Origin: Flavobacterium johnsoniae UW101
Lineage (GTDB): Bacteria; Bacteroidota; Bacteroidia; Flavobacteriales; Flavobacteriaceae
Length of the DNA: 64,000 bases
Direction: 5' to 3'
Assembly (NCBI RefSeq): GCF_000016645.1
Contig: NC_009441.1
Span: 3,782,001-3,846,000 of the forward strand
Positions 36,600 to 45,215 of the stretch are shown one piece after another. Position 1 is the stretch's first letter; each line of letters starts with the position of its first letter. The translations under genes and the position numbers were made by a program. A model generated the notes under the pieces. The model was not told the origin of the DNA, made no database searches, and saw only the letters and a list, made by a program, of their open reading frames with translations.

Positions 36600-39545
36600 T
36601 TATTTCACAATCAGTTTTTTAGAAATATTTAAAGCATTTGAATGAATTGTAACAACATAAATTCCAGAAGCCAAATCATGATTAATTTTTGCTGACGAAT
36701 TCAGTTTCTTTACTAAAACTTTTCTTCCGTTTATATCTGTAACCGTTATTATTGCTGTATCGTCTGGGCTTAACTCTGGTAATGCAATGTTAAATTCATT
36801 ATTAACTGACGGATTCGGATAAATACTAACTGCAGTATTATTTTCGGCTGTTACTACGGCTTCATTTATTTTCTTTGATGCCGAAGCTGCCTGAAACTGC
36901 CATTGTGCGCTTTCCCAGCTATTTTGAGCTCCTATATATTGAGCAGAACCTGTTAGGTTTTCAATATGAATCATACTTCCTGTCTGCCATCTGTTTTTGA
37001 TTCTTACCCAGGTTCCGTCTACATTTTCGGTTGACCATTGTGCGCTCCACCAGTCAGATCCTGCTGCTGTACATTGTACAGATCCTGTTAAATTTTCAAT
37101 ATGCATTACATCTCCTGTACCTACATTTTTCAAGATAAAGTTTGTGGCATCTACAGCTATTTTTTCCCATTTGTAATTGTTATTTGCAACAGTTGCACCA
37201 TAACCTACATTAGCCCCTGCATCATATAAATAATTATTCGTCCATTTGTTTTTAATGGTAAAATAACTTCCTGTAGCTGTACTTACCGTAATTAAGGCTG
37301 TACTGGTTTTGTTTCCATCTGCTGTTGTTACTGTAATTGTTGCTGTTCCGTTAGCAACAGCCGTTACAAGTCCTGAAGCATTTACTGTGGCAACACCTGT
37401 ATTGTTTGAACTATAACTTACCGATTTATTTGTTGCATTAGAAGGCAGAACAGTTGGTGTTAATTGTTGTGTTCCTCCTACTGATAATGATGCTGCATTA
37501 GGACTTAAACTAACGCTTGTTACAGCTGCAGCTGATGAATTTACAGTAATTACCGATGATGCTGTTTTAGCTCCATCTTGTGTAGTAACCGTTATTGTGG
37601 CAGATCCGGATGCAATCGCAGTAACTAAACCAGATGCATTTACTGTTGCCACGCCAGTATTATTAGAACTATACGATACATTTTTGTTTGTTGCATTTGC
37701 AGGAGCAATAGTCGGCGTTAATTGTTGTGTTGCTCCGGCACCCAGCGTTACTGTTGTTGGTGCAATTGTTACGCCTGTTACCGGAACATTTGTTACAGAA
37801 CAGTTACTGCTTTGTGTCCAAGAAAAATTGCCAATCGCACTAATTTCTTCATTAGCTGCTGCATTTCCTCCTCTGTTAGAATAATTCATATTGCAGTACG
37901 TTCCGTTTCCGTTTGGAGAACCCGCAATAAGTACAAAATAACCTCTGCCCCAATTTCTGTTAAGAGCATTGTTGTTTGGATATTCTTTCCCTGTTCCGTT
38001 AACTGTAATGTTTTTAAAACTAAGATTGTAAATACCGTCTCCAGATCTTTTGCTTATAGAAATAGCATCGTTTCTTGAATCTAAAATATCGATATTATAC
38101 AACTGAACGTTCTTAACCTGAGTTCCGGCATTACTGGCGCTGAAAATATCTACCGCCGCAACAGGATTGTTATAAGTATCATTAAAAGTTCCGCATGTGC
38201 TTACTGTAATATCGTGTATTTCATGGTTTCCGTCATTGTTAAATGGTGCGCCGTCAAAATTATTGCTCACACGAATACCTGCTTCAAGATTGTCTTTAAT
38301 AATCAGGTTGTAAGCTTTATTATTTTTTCCGCCATAAATAGCCAGTCCGCAGGCACGCCAGCAGTTTTCTGACGTATTATATCTAAAAGTATTGTTGATA
38401 CATTCCTGTCCGTTAGCAGACCAGATTGCCTGATCGTCGTCACCGTTATTTCTAAAATTACAATGTTCAACAATAGCATTTGCCGTTCCTTTGCAAAGGT
38501 TAATTCCATCAGCATAATTATTTCTAAAACGGCAGTGCGATAAGGTAAATCCATCTGCAATTGCGGGTCCGCCAACATTATATTGAGCAATCCATGCACC
38601 GCATTCAAAATGTTCTGCCCAGATATTTTTTATTGTAGAACCAGATGTAAATACACCATTTATCGCTTTATAAGAATTACTTCTTGAAGCAGAATTTGTG
38701 GTTAAATACAAATCTGAAAAAGAAATATTACTTGCATTAGCTCTCAATCCTCCGTTACCGCTGCTGGTATTGGTAAAATTAATCTGCGTGTACCACATTC
38801 CCGCTCCAATTAAAGAGGTATTGGCAGAACCAAAATACAATTCGCGGTTCACATTAAAAACCCCGCTTGGAACAAATATTTTTTTACCGCCGTTGGCATC
38901 AATAAAAGTTTGAAGATCACTTCCGTTTCCTGTATAAGTTACAGAACCTGAAGGCGCTGTTACTGCAGCCGGAATGGGTTCCATTTCAGCAAAATCCAAG
39001 TGAATATTACCCGTTTCTCTTACCAAACGCAATGTTCCGGATACTGGTATTTTACTTGGAAGTTTATAACGTACTTCGTCAAAACGCATTCTTGGATTTT
39101 GGTTTGTAATTCCGTTGTTATTTGGATTTCCATTACTCCACAAATATTCCCATGACCAAGTCGAAGTCAAAGTAAGCGTTGTAATTTTTGTACTGCCATT
39201 ATATACGCCTATTGTTCCAGACTGACCGTCAGGAACGCTATATCGAATAACGAGTCCGTCTGCAGCCTCAGTTAACGTCCATTGAACTGCTGCGTTTGAT
39301 GCAGACATATTCACACAAATTTGATCTGAAGCTTCTGACTGTAAATCAGCTTGATTATACGATTTTGCAGTTACTGAAGCTCCATTAGACAATTGTCCTA
39401 AGTTTGCTTCGTATCTTTTATAAGCTGCATCATAATAACCTCGCTGCGCATACAAATTTGAAGTTAAGAGAATGAAAAAAATCCACATTATAAAGTGGCG
39501 GCTTTTTTCTCTTTTAAATAAAATACCATGTAATTGTTTTCTCAT
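36600..39545 (-). CDS. GH87-type alpha-1,3-glucanase with Ig-like repeats and T9SS sorting domain
   Basis: A 981-residue secreted protein. Signal peptide 1-34; a beta-sandwich carbohydrate-binding-like region (about 60-195); a right-handed beta-helix (about 205-590); two tandem Big_2 Ig-like domains (about 590-755); a ricin-like beta-trefoil (about 757-890); and a type A T9SS C-terminal sorting domain (YPNPSVNNEFNI ... ASGIYVVTIHS ... KKLIVK). The helix carries Asp346 in YADGIN and Asp369/Asp370 in NNGDDDQAIWS; this 23/24-residue spacing equals the catalytic Asp triad I recall for Paenibacillus GH87 mutanase. GH87 cuts alpha-1,3-glucan or nigeran, polymers of fungal walls and biofilms. The substrate is inferred. 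Confidence 0.85.
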   Translation of the reverse strand: MRKQLHGILFKREKSRHFIMWIFFILLTSNLYAQRGYYDAAYKRYEANLGQLSNGASVTAKSYNQADLQSEASDQICVNMSASNAAVQWTLTEAADGLVIRYSVPDGQSGTIGVYNGSTKITTLTLTSTWSWEYLWSNGNPNNNGITNQNPRMRFDEVRYKLPSKIPVSGTLRLVRETGNIHLDFAEMEPIPAAVTAPSGSVTYTGNGSDLQTFIDANGGKKIFVPSGVFNVNRELYFGSANTSLIGAGMWYTQINFTNTSSGNGGLRANASNISFSDLYLTTNSASRSNSYKAINGVFTSGSTIKNIWAEHFECGAWIAQYNVGGPAIADGFTLSHCRFRNNYADGINLCKGTANAIVEHCNFRNNGDDDQAIWSANGQECINNTFRYNTSENCWRACGLAIYGGKNNKAYNLIIKDNLEAGIRVSNNFDGAPFNNDGNHEIHDITVSTCGTFNDTYNNPVAAVDIFSASNAGTQVKNVQLYNIDILDSRNDAISISKRSGDGIYNLSFKNITVNGTGKEYPNNNALNRNWGRGYFVLIAGSPNGNGTYCNMNYSNRGGNAAANEEISAIGNFSWTQSSNCSVTNVPVTGVTIAPTTVTLGAGATQQLTPTIAPANATNKNVSYSSNNTGVATVNASGLVTAIASGSATITVTTQDGAKTASSVITVNSSAAAVTSVSLSPNAASLSVGGTQQLTPTVLPSNATNKSVSYSSNNTGVATVNASGLVTAVANGTATITVTTADGNKTSTALITVSTATGSYFTIKNKWTNNYLYDAGANVGYGATVANNNYKWEKIAVDATNFILKNVGTGDVMHIENLTGSVQCTAAGSDWWSAQWSTENVDGTWVRIKNRWQTGSMIHIENLTGSAQYIGAQNSWESAQWQFQAASASKKINEAVVTAENNTAVSIYPNPSVNNEFNIALPELSPDDTAIITVTDINGRKVLVKKLNSSAKINHDLASGIYVVTIHSNALNISKKLIVK
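37285..37790 (-). repeat. Tandem Big_2 domain repeat inside the GH87 gene
   Basis: Two head-to-tail units of about 250 bp encode very similar Ig-like domains sharing TQQLTPT and SYSSNNTGVATVNASGLVTA, indicating a recent intragenic duplication. Confidence 0.85.
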
Positions 39546-39913
39546 AATTTTCGGTTTTTTAAATAGTTAGTTCCTAGAAATAGGATTATAACGAAACTAG
39601 ACCTAAAAAAAAGATTACAAAAAAAGTGGAATAAAAATCAAGATATCTAAAACGTTTTCCAATAAATAAAACACTGAAAATCAAGTAAATAAAATTTTAA
39701 TACAAATAAAAAATCAAGAACTTATCTAGATAAGAAGTTCATAATTTTTACTCAAATTAATAAGAATATGAAAATTTTTAACATCATAAATTATAATATT
39801 CTCTTTTCTTAAAAATAAAACTGAGTATTATTTATTCTAATAAAAATTAATCCGAAGCATTAAATTAAAAATGTACTTTCATAACTTGCAAAAAATCTTA
39901 ACCAATACCAACA
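39546..39913. other. AT-rich divergent intergenic region, 368 bp
   Basis: Between the GH87 gene (-) and a GNAT gene (+). Strongly AT-rich with homopolymer A/T runs; no gene, clear promoter or hairpin could be supported. Confidence 0.5.
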
Positions 39914-40465
39914 ATGACGCCATTGCATATAGAAACGCCCCGTCTAATTATAAGACATCTCAACATACATGATTTATCTAACTTTATTATTTACCGCTCG
40001 AATCCTGAAGTTACAAAATACCAGGGTTTTGATGTTATGAATTTAGAACAGGCAGAAGAGTTTATAACAGAAAACGCTGCTAAATATTTTGGAAAAGCCG
40101 GTGAATGGGTACAATATGCAATTGAAAATCGCGAAACCGGACAGCTAATTGGCGACTGCGCCATTAAACTTGATCAATACGACACAAGAATTGCCGAAAT
40201 TGGAATTACAATTTCGCATCTGGAACAAAGAAAAGGGTTTGCAAAAGAAACTTTATTGGGCATTTTGACTTTTTTGTTTAATGAAATAAAATTACACCGT
40301 GTAGTCGAAATAGTCGATGCAGAGAATACTGCTTCTATTAAACTATTGCAGAGTGTCGGTTTTAAGCAAGAAGGTCATTTTATAGAAAACATATTTTTTA
40401 AAGGGAAATGGGGAAGTGAATTTCAATATGCAATGTTAAAAAGAGAATGGGAAGAACGAAAGTAA
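39914..40465 (+). CDS. GNAT family N-acetyltransferase (RimJ/RimL-like)
   Basis: A 183-residue Acetyltransf_3-type protein: TPRLIIRHLNIHDLSNFIIYRSNPEVTKYQ at the start, strand GDCAIKLD and the acetyl-CoA-binding region ISHLEQRKGFAKETLLGILT, ending with the common VGFKQEGHFIENIFFKGKW. Such enzymes N-acetylate ribosomal proteins, antibiotics or metabolites; the target is unknown. It precedes the DUF763 gene by 69 bp. Confidence 0.88.
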   Translation: MTPLHIETPRLIIRHLNIHDLSNFIIYRSNPEVTKYQGFDVMNLEQAEEFITENAAKYFGKAGEWVQYAIENRETGQLIGDCAIKLDQYDTRIAEIGITISHLEQRKGFAKETLLGILTFLFNEIKLHRVVEIVDAENTASIKLLQSVGFKQEGHFIENIFFKGKWGSEFQYAMLKREWEERK

Positions 40466-40508
40466 TCAAGGCTTTGAATGGCAAACGATTAATAAAAGTT
40501 TTTTTTCG

Positions 40509-40516
40509 TAATTTTG
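40509..40516 (+). promoter_or_regulatory. -7 element (TAATTTTG)
   Basis: Exact TAnnTTTG match 18 bp before the DUF763 ATG; no -33 TTG at the right spacing. Confidence 0.4.
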
Positions 40517-40534
40517 TAAAAATTCAATACTCCC

Positions 40535-41755
40535 ATGAAACGTTCCGGTACAGCAGATCTTCCATTACATTATGGACAAGTGCCGTTATGGCTTTCTGAA
40601 CGAATGTCTAAGCTTGGCCTGGCAATTGTAGAAACGATTGCTTTAGAATTTTCTACTTCTGAAGTGATAAGCAAACTAAGCAATCCGTTTTGGTTTCAAA
40701 GTTTTGGAGCTGTTATGGGAATGGACTGGCATTCATCCGGAATTACTACTTCTGTACTTGGTGCCTTAAAAAAATCTGTCAATCCGCATTCAAAAGAACT
40801 TGGAATTTACATTTGCGGAGGAAAAGGCAAACATTCGCTTTTAACTCCTCAAGAACTTTTATTTGTAGGCGAAAAAACAGGGCTTGACGGAAATAACCTT
40901 GCAAACTGCAGTAAACTTGCTGCTAAAGTAGATAATACAGCCATTCAGGATGGTTTTCAATTGTATCAGCATAATTTTATTGTTGATAATATGGGACAAT
41001 GGGCTGTCATTCAGCAGGGAATGAACCCCGATTCTAAAACTGCCAGAAGATATCATTGGCATTCACAGGATTTAAAATCTTTTATTGAAGAGCCTCATAC
41101 CTTTATTTATGGAGAAAATCAGGGAACAATTTTAAACCTTACCGCTCAGGCTGCCTCAAAATCCAGAGAAGGAATTTTAGAATTATCTAAAGAATCTCCT
41201 GCAAAAATCATGAAGGAAATGCAGTATCTTTCTATGCCTGCACATCATGACGTGAGAATGGAAGATGTAAACATGAAAAGACTTGGTGCAATGCTTTGGG
41301 CAACACACGAAAATAAACCTGAGGATTTTGAAGAATTACTGCTTTTAAAAGGAATGGGACCAAGAGCTTTACAATCACTCGCATTAGTGAGCGAAGTTAT
41401 TTACGGCACTCCTACCCGATTTGAAGATCCTGCGCGCTTTTCATTTGCACACGGAGGTAAAGACGGACATCCGTTTCCGGTTCCTGTAACTATATATGAT
41501 GAAACTATAAATACATTACAACGGGCAATTAACCGGGCTAAAATTGGCAATGGCGACAAGATTGAAGCAATTAAAAAATTATCTGAAATATCCAGAAAAG
41601 CGGAACAGAGTTTTACGCCCAATTCTAATTTTGATGCTTTGATTCAAAAAGAACGAAACGAATCGTATAAATATGGAGGAAAAACAGTTTTTGGCGATGC
41701 CAAACCTCCTAAAAAAAGACCTCCAAATACAAATAATCAGCTTGAATTATTTTAA
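40535..41755 (+). CDS. DUF763 protein
   Basis: A 406-residue protein. The start MKRSGTADLPLHYGQVPLWL, followed by FGAVMGMDWHSSGITTSVLG and later RRYHWHSQDLKSFIEEPH, is characteristic of DUF763, a family spread across archaea and some bacteria with no established function. Near residues 260-290 it carries EELLLLKGMGPRALQSLALVS, which resembles a helix-hairpin-helix DNA-binding motif, hinting at nucleic-acid work. Full length; ends with a strong bidirectional terminator. Confidence 0.85.
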   Translation: MKRSGTADLPLHYGQVPLWLSERMSKLGLAIVETIALEFSTSEVISKLSNPFWFQSFGAVMGMDWHSSGITTSVLGALKKSVNPHSKELGIYICGGKGKHSLLTPQELLFVGEKTGLDGNNLANCSKLAAKVDNTAIQDGFQLYQHNFIVDNMGQWAVIQQGMNPDSKTARRYHWHSQDLKSFIEEPHTFIYGENQGTILNLTAQAASKSREGILELSKESPAKIMKEMQYLSMPAHHDVRMEDVNMKRLGAMLWATHENKPEDFEELLLLKGMGPRALQSLALVSEVIYGTPTRFEDPARFSFAHGGKDGHPFPVPVTIYDETINTLQRAINRAKIGNGDKIEAIKKLSEISRKAEQSFTPNSNFDALIQKERNESYKYGGKTVFGDAKPPKKRPPNTNNQLELF

Positions 41756-41780
41756 GATTTCAAAAAGCTTAATCATAAAA

Positions 41781-41820
41781 AAAACCTTCAAAATCAATTG
41801 ACTTTGAAGGTTTTATTTTT
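41781..41820. terminator. Bidirectional rho-independent terminator
   Basis: Stem AAAACCTTCAAA / TTTGAAGGTTTT between convergent genes, with A-run left and T-run right. Confidence 0.85.
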
Positions 41821-41835
41821 GCTTTATAAAAAATA

Positions 41836-42288
41836 TTACATTTCGTTTAATTCATTAAACTCGTGTAAAGATTTTAATGTGTTTTCGTAGAATAAAATCG
41901 CCGCGATAAGGTTTCCTTTATCAGAGTAAGGCATCATTTTTCTTTGAAACTCTACTGTAGTATCTAAGAAAGTTGATGTTCCAACCGCTTGATTGTCTAA
42001 TATTTTTTTGTGATCTCCATCGTCTGGAATACCTAAATCTGCCATCGTAACACCAGGTTTAGTAACCAAAGCGATATAAGGAAGCGTTTTAACTAAAACT
42101 TTAATACGCTCAATGTACAATTCCAATAGTTCTCCTTTTTGCATACCGCTCAATTCTTTTTGATCGTGGTATTTACGGATTAAGGCTGTTGTACTGATGA
42201 TACTTCTTGGGGCATTTTTTGCCTGTGCCGAAACAGCTGCCGTTGTCAAGAAGAAAAGGACACTTAAAAAAATAATTTTGCTCTTCAT
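41836..42288 (-). CDS. Exported protein of unknown function
   Basis: A 150-residue protein with a signal peptide (MKSKIIFLSVLFFLTTAAVSAQ). The mature part is mainly helical (TTALIRKYHDQKELSGMQKGELLELYIERIKVLVKTLPYIAL) with no cysteines. I do not recognise the family, but the clean signal, perfect promoter (42320-42349) and shared terminator support a real gene. Confidence 0.75.
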   Translation of the reverse strand: MKSKIIFLSVLFFLTTAAVSAQAKNAPRSIISTTALIRKYHDQKELSGMQKGELLELYIERIKVLVKTLPYIALVTKPGVTMADLGIPDDGDHKKILDNQAVGTSTFLDTTVEFQRKMMPYSDKGNLIAAILFYENTLKSLHEFNELNEM

Positions 42289-42319
42289 TTTCGTAGATCT
42301 AATAGGTTCTTGGTTAGGG

Positions 42320-42349
42320 CAAAAATATGCAAATTAAGTTAAATTGCAA
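42320..42349 (-). promoter_or_regulatory. Bacteroidota-type promoter
   Basis: On the minus strand TTG (42347-42349), 19-bp spacer, then TATTTTTG (42320-42327): an exact TTG-N19-TAnnTTTG arrangement 32 bp before the exported-protein ATG. Confidence 0.65.
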
Positions 42350-42404
42350 CTTTATTATTTTCTTTTTTTTAGAAAACTTTAACAATTGGCTTTTTTCTGT
42401 CTTT

Positions 42405-43040
42405 TTAAGACTTAATTATTCTAAAACGGCCGGGATATTTAATAAAAATACTTTTTTTGTTTCCGTAATAATCCATAAATTCTTCACATACAAAAACCGC
42501 ATGTGCTTTTGACCATGCTACTACGCCGCAAAATTCACTTCCCTCCTGTCTTCCTAATTTTTCGATTTGTTTTCCCAGCTTAAAACCCAAATACTTATAA
42601 ATTGTCGGCGTATAGACTGTACCATCTTCTAAATCTTCCAAAGCTTCATCAAAGGTTTTTTCTTTATCAATGATCTGCTTGTATTTTGCCATTACAGCAT
42701 AAGTTAAAACCGCATAGTCAGTTATTTTTTCGCTGTCGCAGTTATCCTTAATAAATACAAATCCTGCAGAAATCTTAGCTCTGTTTAGTTCTTCACTTTT
42801 TAAATTAAATGAGGCATTATTTTTTAATGTTATTTTTTGCAGATTATCATCTATTTTTTCAGTTTCAAAAAGATTATCTAATCCGTAAACATTTAAAGAG
42901 GCTTTTATAAAAGCAATTGATGAGCAGTTAGTACGTTCTCCCTGCTTAAAGCTTTCGAATATTTTATCTGAACTTAATTGAGAATACGAGGGTGAACAGA
43001 TGAACATTAAAAATAAAAATAGTGGAGTAACAGATTTCAT
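42405..43040 (-). CDS. Exported protein, possible papain-like fold
   Basis: A 211-residue protein with a signal peptide ending at SPSYSQ. After it, Cys39 sits at the start of a helix (TNCSSIAFIKASLNVYG) and His180 lies in a strand late in the protein (SKAHAVFVCEEFMDYYGNKK), followed by a turn with Asp and Asn. That Cys-helix and late His-strand order is the pattern of papain/calpain-like cysteine enzymes, but overall similarity to a named family is not recognised. Substrate and activity are therefore open. Confidence 0.6.
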   Translation of the reverse strand: MKSVTPLFLFLMFICSPSYSQLSSDKIFESFKQGERTNCSSIAFIKASLNVYGLDNLFETEKIDDNLQKITLKNNASFNLKSEELNRAKISAGFVFIKDNCDSEKITDYAVLTYAVMAKYKQIIDKEKTFDEALEDLEDGTVYTPTIYKYLGFKLGKQIEKLGRQEGSEFCGVVAWSKAHAVFVCEEFMDYYGNKKSIFIKYPGRFRIIKS

Positions 43041-43196
43041 TGTAATAAAATTTTATAATATGGTTCTCAACTTTTTTAGAAAATTTTGAGAGTTTACAAA
43101 TCTATAAAAATCAAATCATAGTTTCTTTTTACTTCTTCATTTTTGTCAAAAATTATAAAGAATCTTCTAATTAGTCCTTTTCTGTCATCGAAAATA

Positions 43197-43226
43197 AAAA
43201 AGTCTCAAAAAATTGAGACTTTTATT
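43197..43226 (-). terminator. Rho-independent terminator
   Basis: Stem AAAAGTCTCAA / TTGAGACTTTT just after the small acidic protein stop on the minus strand. Confidence 0.75.
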
Positions 43227-43421
43227 TTATTTTTTTTCTTCGTTATTCAACTTATCGTCAAAATCTGGCTCTTCGCCTTTAAATTCATGAGTATCAACAT
43301 CATAATTTTCATCATTTGTTAAAACTTCATCATGATCTCTATATTGATGTTTTCTCGTATCGCTTCGATTATCTGATCCGCTTGGTTTAGCAGCATTCGG
43401 ATTTTGATTATTTGTGCCCAT
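43227..43421 (-). CDS. Small hydrophilic protein, 64 residues
   Basis: A 64-residue, highly charged, low-hydrophobicity protein (GSDNRSDTRKHQYRDHDE, then EFKGEEPDFDDKLNNEEKK), probably disordered and cytoplasmic. It has an ATG start, a terminator directly after the stop and no overlap with other genes, which supports reality. No function can be assigned. Confidence 0.55.
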   Translation of the reverse strand: MGTNNQNPNAAKPSGSDNRSDTRKHQYRDHDEVLTNDENYDVDTHEFKGEEPDFDDKLNNEEKK

Positions 43422-43588
43422 AATTTCAAGTTTTAAATTTTAATAAAATTACTTCAAATACAAAAAGCGACACTTACATAATCATCTGTAAAAGTTATAA
43501 AATATACTTTCAAAACAAAACACAAATTATTTAATATTAAACCATTACAAGCATAATACAATCTTAATTCCTAAATTTTGAAGCCGTT

Positions 43589-43618
43589 TTGACAAGCCCA
43601 TCTTTTGTCCTAAATTTG
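43589..43618 (+). promoter_or_regulatory. Bacteroidota-type promoter
   Basis: TTG (43589-43591), 19-bp spacer, TAAATTTG (43611-43618), 55 bp before the GTG start of the FAD monooxygenase; a full consensus match. Confidence 0.7.
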
Positions 43619-43673
43619 CACACCAGAAAACGCAGAAAAATTCACGTTTTAAAGTCCGGTAAAATAAGAGAAA

Positions 43674-45125
43674 GTGGAAAAAGCAGAAAACGAAAAAACA
43701 AGCTGGACTATTTGTAAAGAATGCCAAGGAAGTGGTAAAAAAAACCGCGGACTCAGCAATAAAGCCCGTCGTGATTATCAAACAGCATTAGATTTATTTC
43801 AAAAAAATAACAATGAAGGCAAAGCTCCTGTCCGCCCAAAAGCACACTTATACACCTGCACAAAATGCAACGGATCTGGTTTGGTTTCTTCACTAAATTT
43901 TCCTGAACCTGACAATAAAAACCTGCCTCATATTGCTATTATTGGTGCCGGTATTGGCGGTACGGCTCTAGCTGTGGCTTGTTTGCACAGAGGAATTCCT
44001 TTTACACTTTTTGAACGTGATGCTGATTTCGAAGCCCGATCCCAAGGTTACGGACTTACTTTACAGCAGGCTAGTAAGGCAATCGAAGGTTTAGGTATTT
44101 TTTCATTAGACGAAAAAGTTATTTCGACAAGACACTTGGTTCATACTACAGAAGGAAAAGTTATTGGCGAATGGGGAATTCGAAAATGGCTGCAGTCTAA
44201 TGCAAAAACAACTTCTAAACGCACCAATATGCATATCGCCAGGCAGTCTTTGCGTCTGGCTTTGCTTGAACAGCTTGGCGGACATGATAAAGTTCAATGG
44301 GGACATCAATTAATTGATTTTAACCAAAATGATAAAAATGTTGACCTCAATTTTCAGGTAAACGGCGAAACTAAAAGTTGTAAAGCAGATCTTGTTGTTG
44401 GTGCTGATGGAATTCGCAGTTCTGTTCGAAAGTTGCTGATTGGCGATGAAACTACGCCTTTACGTTATTTGGACTGCATTGTAATATTAGGAATCTGTCC
44501 TTTGAGCACTCTTGAAAATCTAGAAAGCCCTTTGCTCGACGGTGCAACCGTGTTTCAAACGGCAAACGGTAATGAACGCATCTACATTATGCCTTACAAA
44601 TCAGATTCTATAATGTGGCAGCTTAGTTTTCCAATGTCTGAAAACGATGCAAAAATATTAAGTGCAAAAGGTCAAAAAGCACTCAAAGAAGAAGCCTGCC
44701 GCAGAACACAGTGGCACGATCCTATTCCGCAGATTTTAATGGCAACCCAAGAAACCCAGATTTCAGGATATCCTGTTTATGACCGCGAATTGCTGCAGTC
44801 AGATTTATTAAAAAATGCCGGTTCAGTAACTTTAATTGGCGATGCTGCTCACCCAATGAGTCCGTTTAAAGGACAAGGAGCCAATCAGGCATTATTAGAT
44901 GCGCTGACATTAGCAAGAGGAATCGTAAAAGCATGCAGAAATTGTCAATGGAAAGAAATTGGAATCAGGGAAAGTGTATTAACAGAATTTGAAGCTGAAA
45001 TGATAGAACGCAGTGCCATAAAAGTAAAAGGCTCTGCAGATGCAGCTCAGTTTTTACATTCTGAAATTGTACTCTATGAAGGCGACGAACCAAGAGGCCG
45101 CTGTTTAAAGAAAAAAGAAATATAG
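43674..45125 (+). CDS. FAD-dependent monooxygenase with N-terminal zinc-ribbon
   Basis: A 483-residue protein starting at GTG (no ATG is available before the first Cys motif). Residues 14-65 hold two DnaJ-like half motifs, CKECQGSG (Cys14, Cys17) and CTKCNGSG (Cys62, Cys65), which could bind one zinc ion. From residue 86 comes a flavin monooxygenase of the para-hydroxybenzoate hydroxylase group: GAGIGG at 91-96, VGADGIRSSVRK and GDAAHPMSPFKGQGANQAL. Such enzymes hydroxylate small aromatic or polyketide-like molecules. The added zinc module is unusual and may aid partner binding. Single gene with a strong upstream promoter. Confidence 0.85.
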   Translation: MEKAENEKTSWTICKECQGSGKKNRGLSNKARRDYQTALDLFQKNNNEGKAPVRPKAHLYTCTKCNGSGLVSSLNFPEPDNKNLPHIAIIGAGIGGTALAVACLHRGIPFTLFERDADFEARSQGYGLTLQQASKAIEGLGIFSLDEKVISTRHLVHTTEGKVIGEWGIRKWLQSNAKTTSKRTNMHIARQSLRLALLEQLGGHDKVQWGHQLIDFNQNDKNVDLNFQVNGETKSCKADLVVGADGIRSSVRKLLIGDETTPLRYLDCIVILGICPLSTLENLESPLLDGATVFQTANGNERIYIMPYKSDSIMWQLSFPMSENDAKILSAKGQKALKEEACRRTQWHDPIPQILMATQETQISGYPVYDRELLQSDLLKNAGSVTLIGDAAHPMSPFKGQGANQALLDALTLARGIVKACRNCQWKEIGIRESVLTEFEAEMIERSAIKVKGSADAAQFLHSEIVLYEGDEPRGRCLKKKEI

Positions 45126-45142
45126 AAAACTCATTATACAAC

Positions 45143-45176
45143 AAAGCCCATTCCTGTTTAGGTTTGGGCTTTTTTA
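45143..45176. terminator. Bidirectional rho-independent terminator
   Basis: Stem AAGCCCA-tt-CCT / AGG-tt-TGGGCTT with T-run, between the convergent monooxygenase and M56 genes. Confidence 0.75.
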
Positions 45177-45215
45177 GTCTTACAACTGAGGTATTTTTAA
45201 AGCTGATTCAAATAA

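Noticed and set aside
37285..37790. The duplicated DNA in the GH87 gene as a mobile element
   Set aside because: The two units keep frame and encode Ig-like Big_2 domains; it is a domain duplication.
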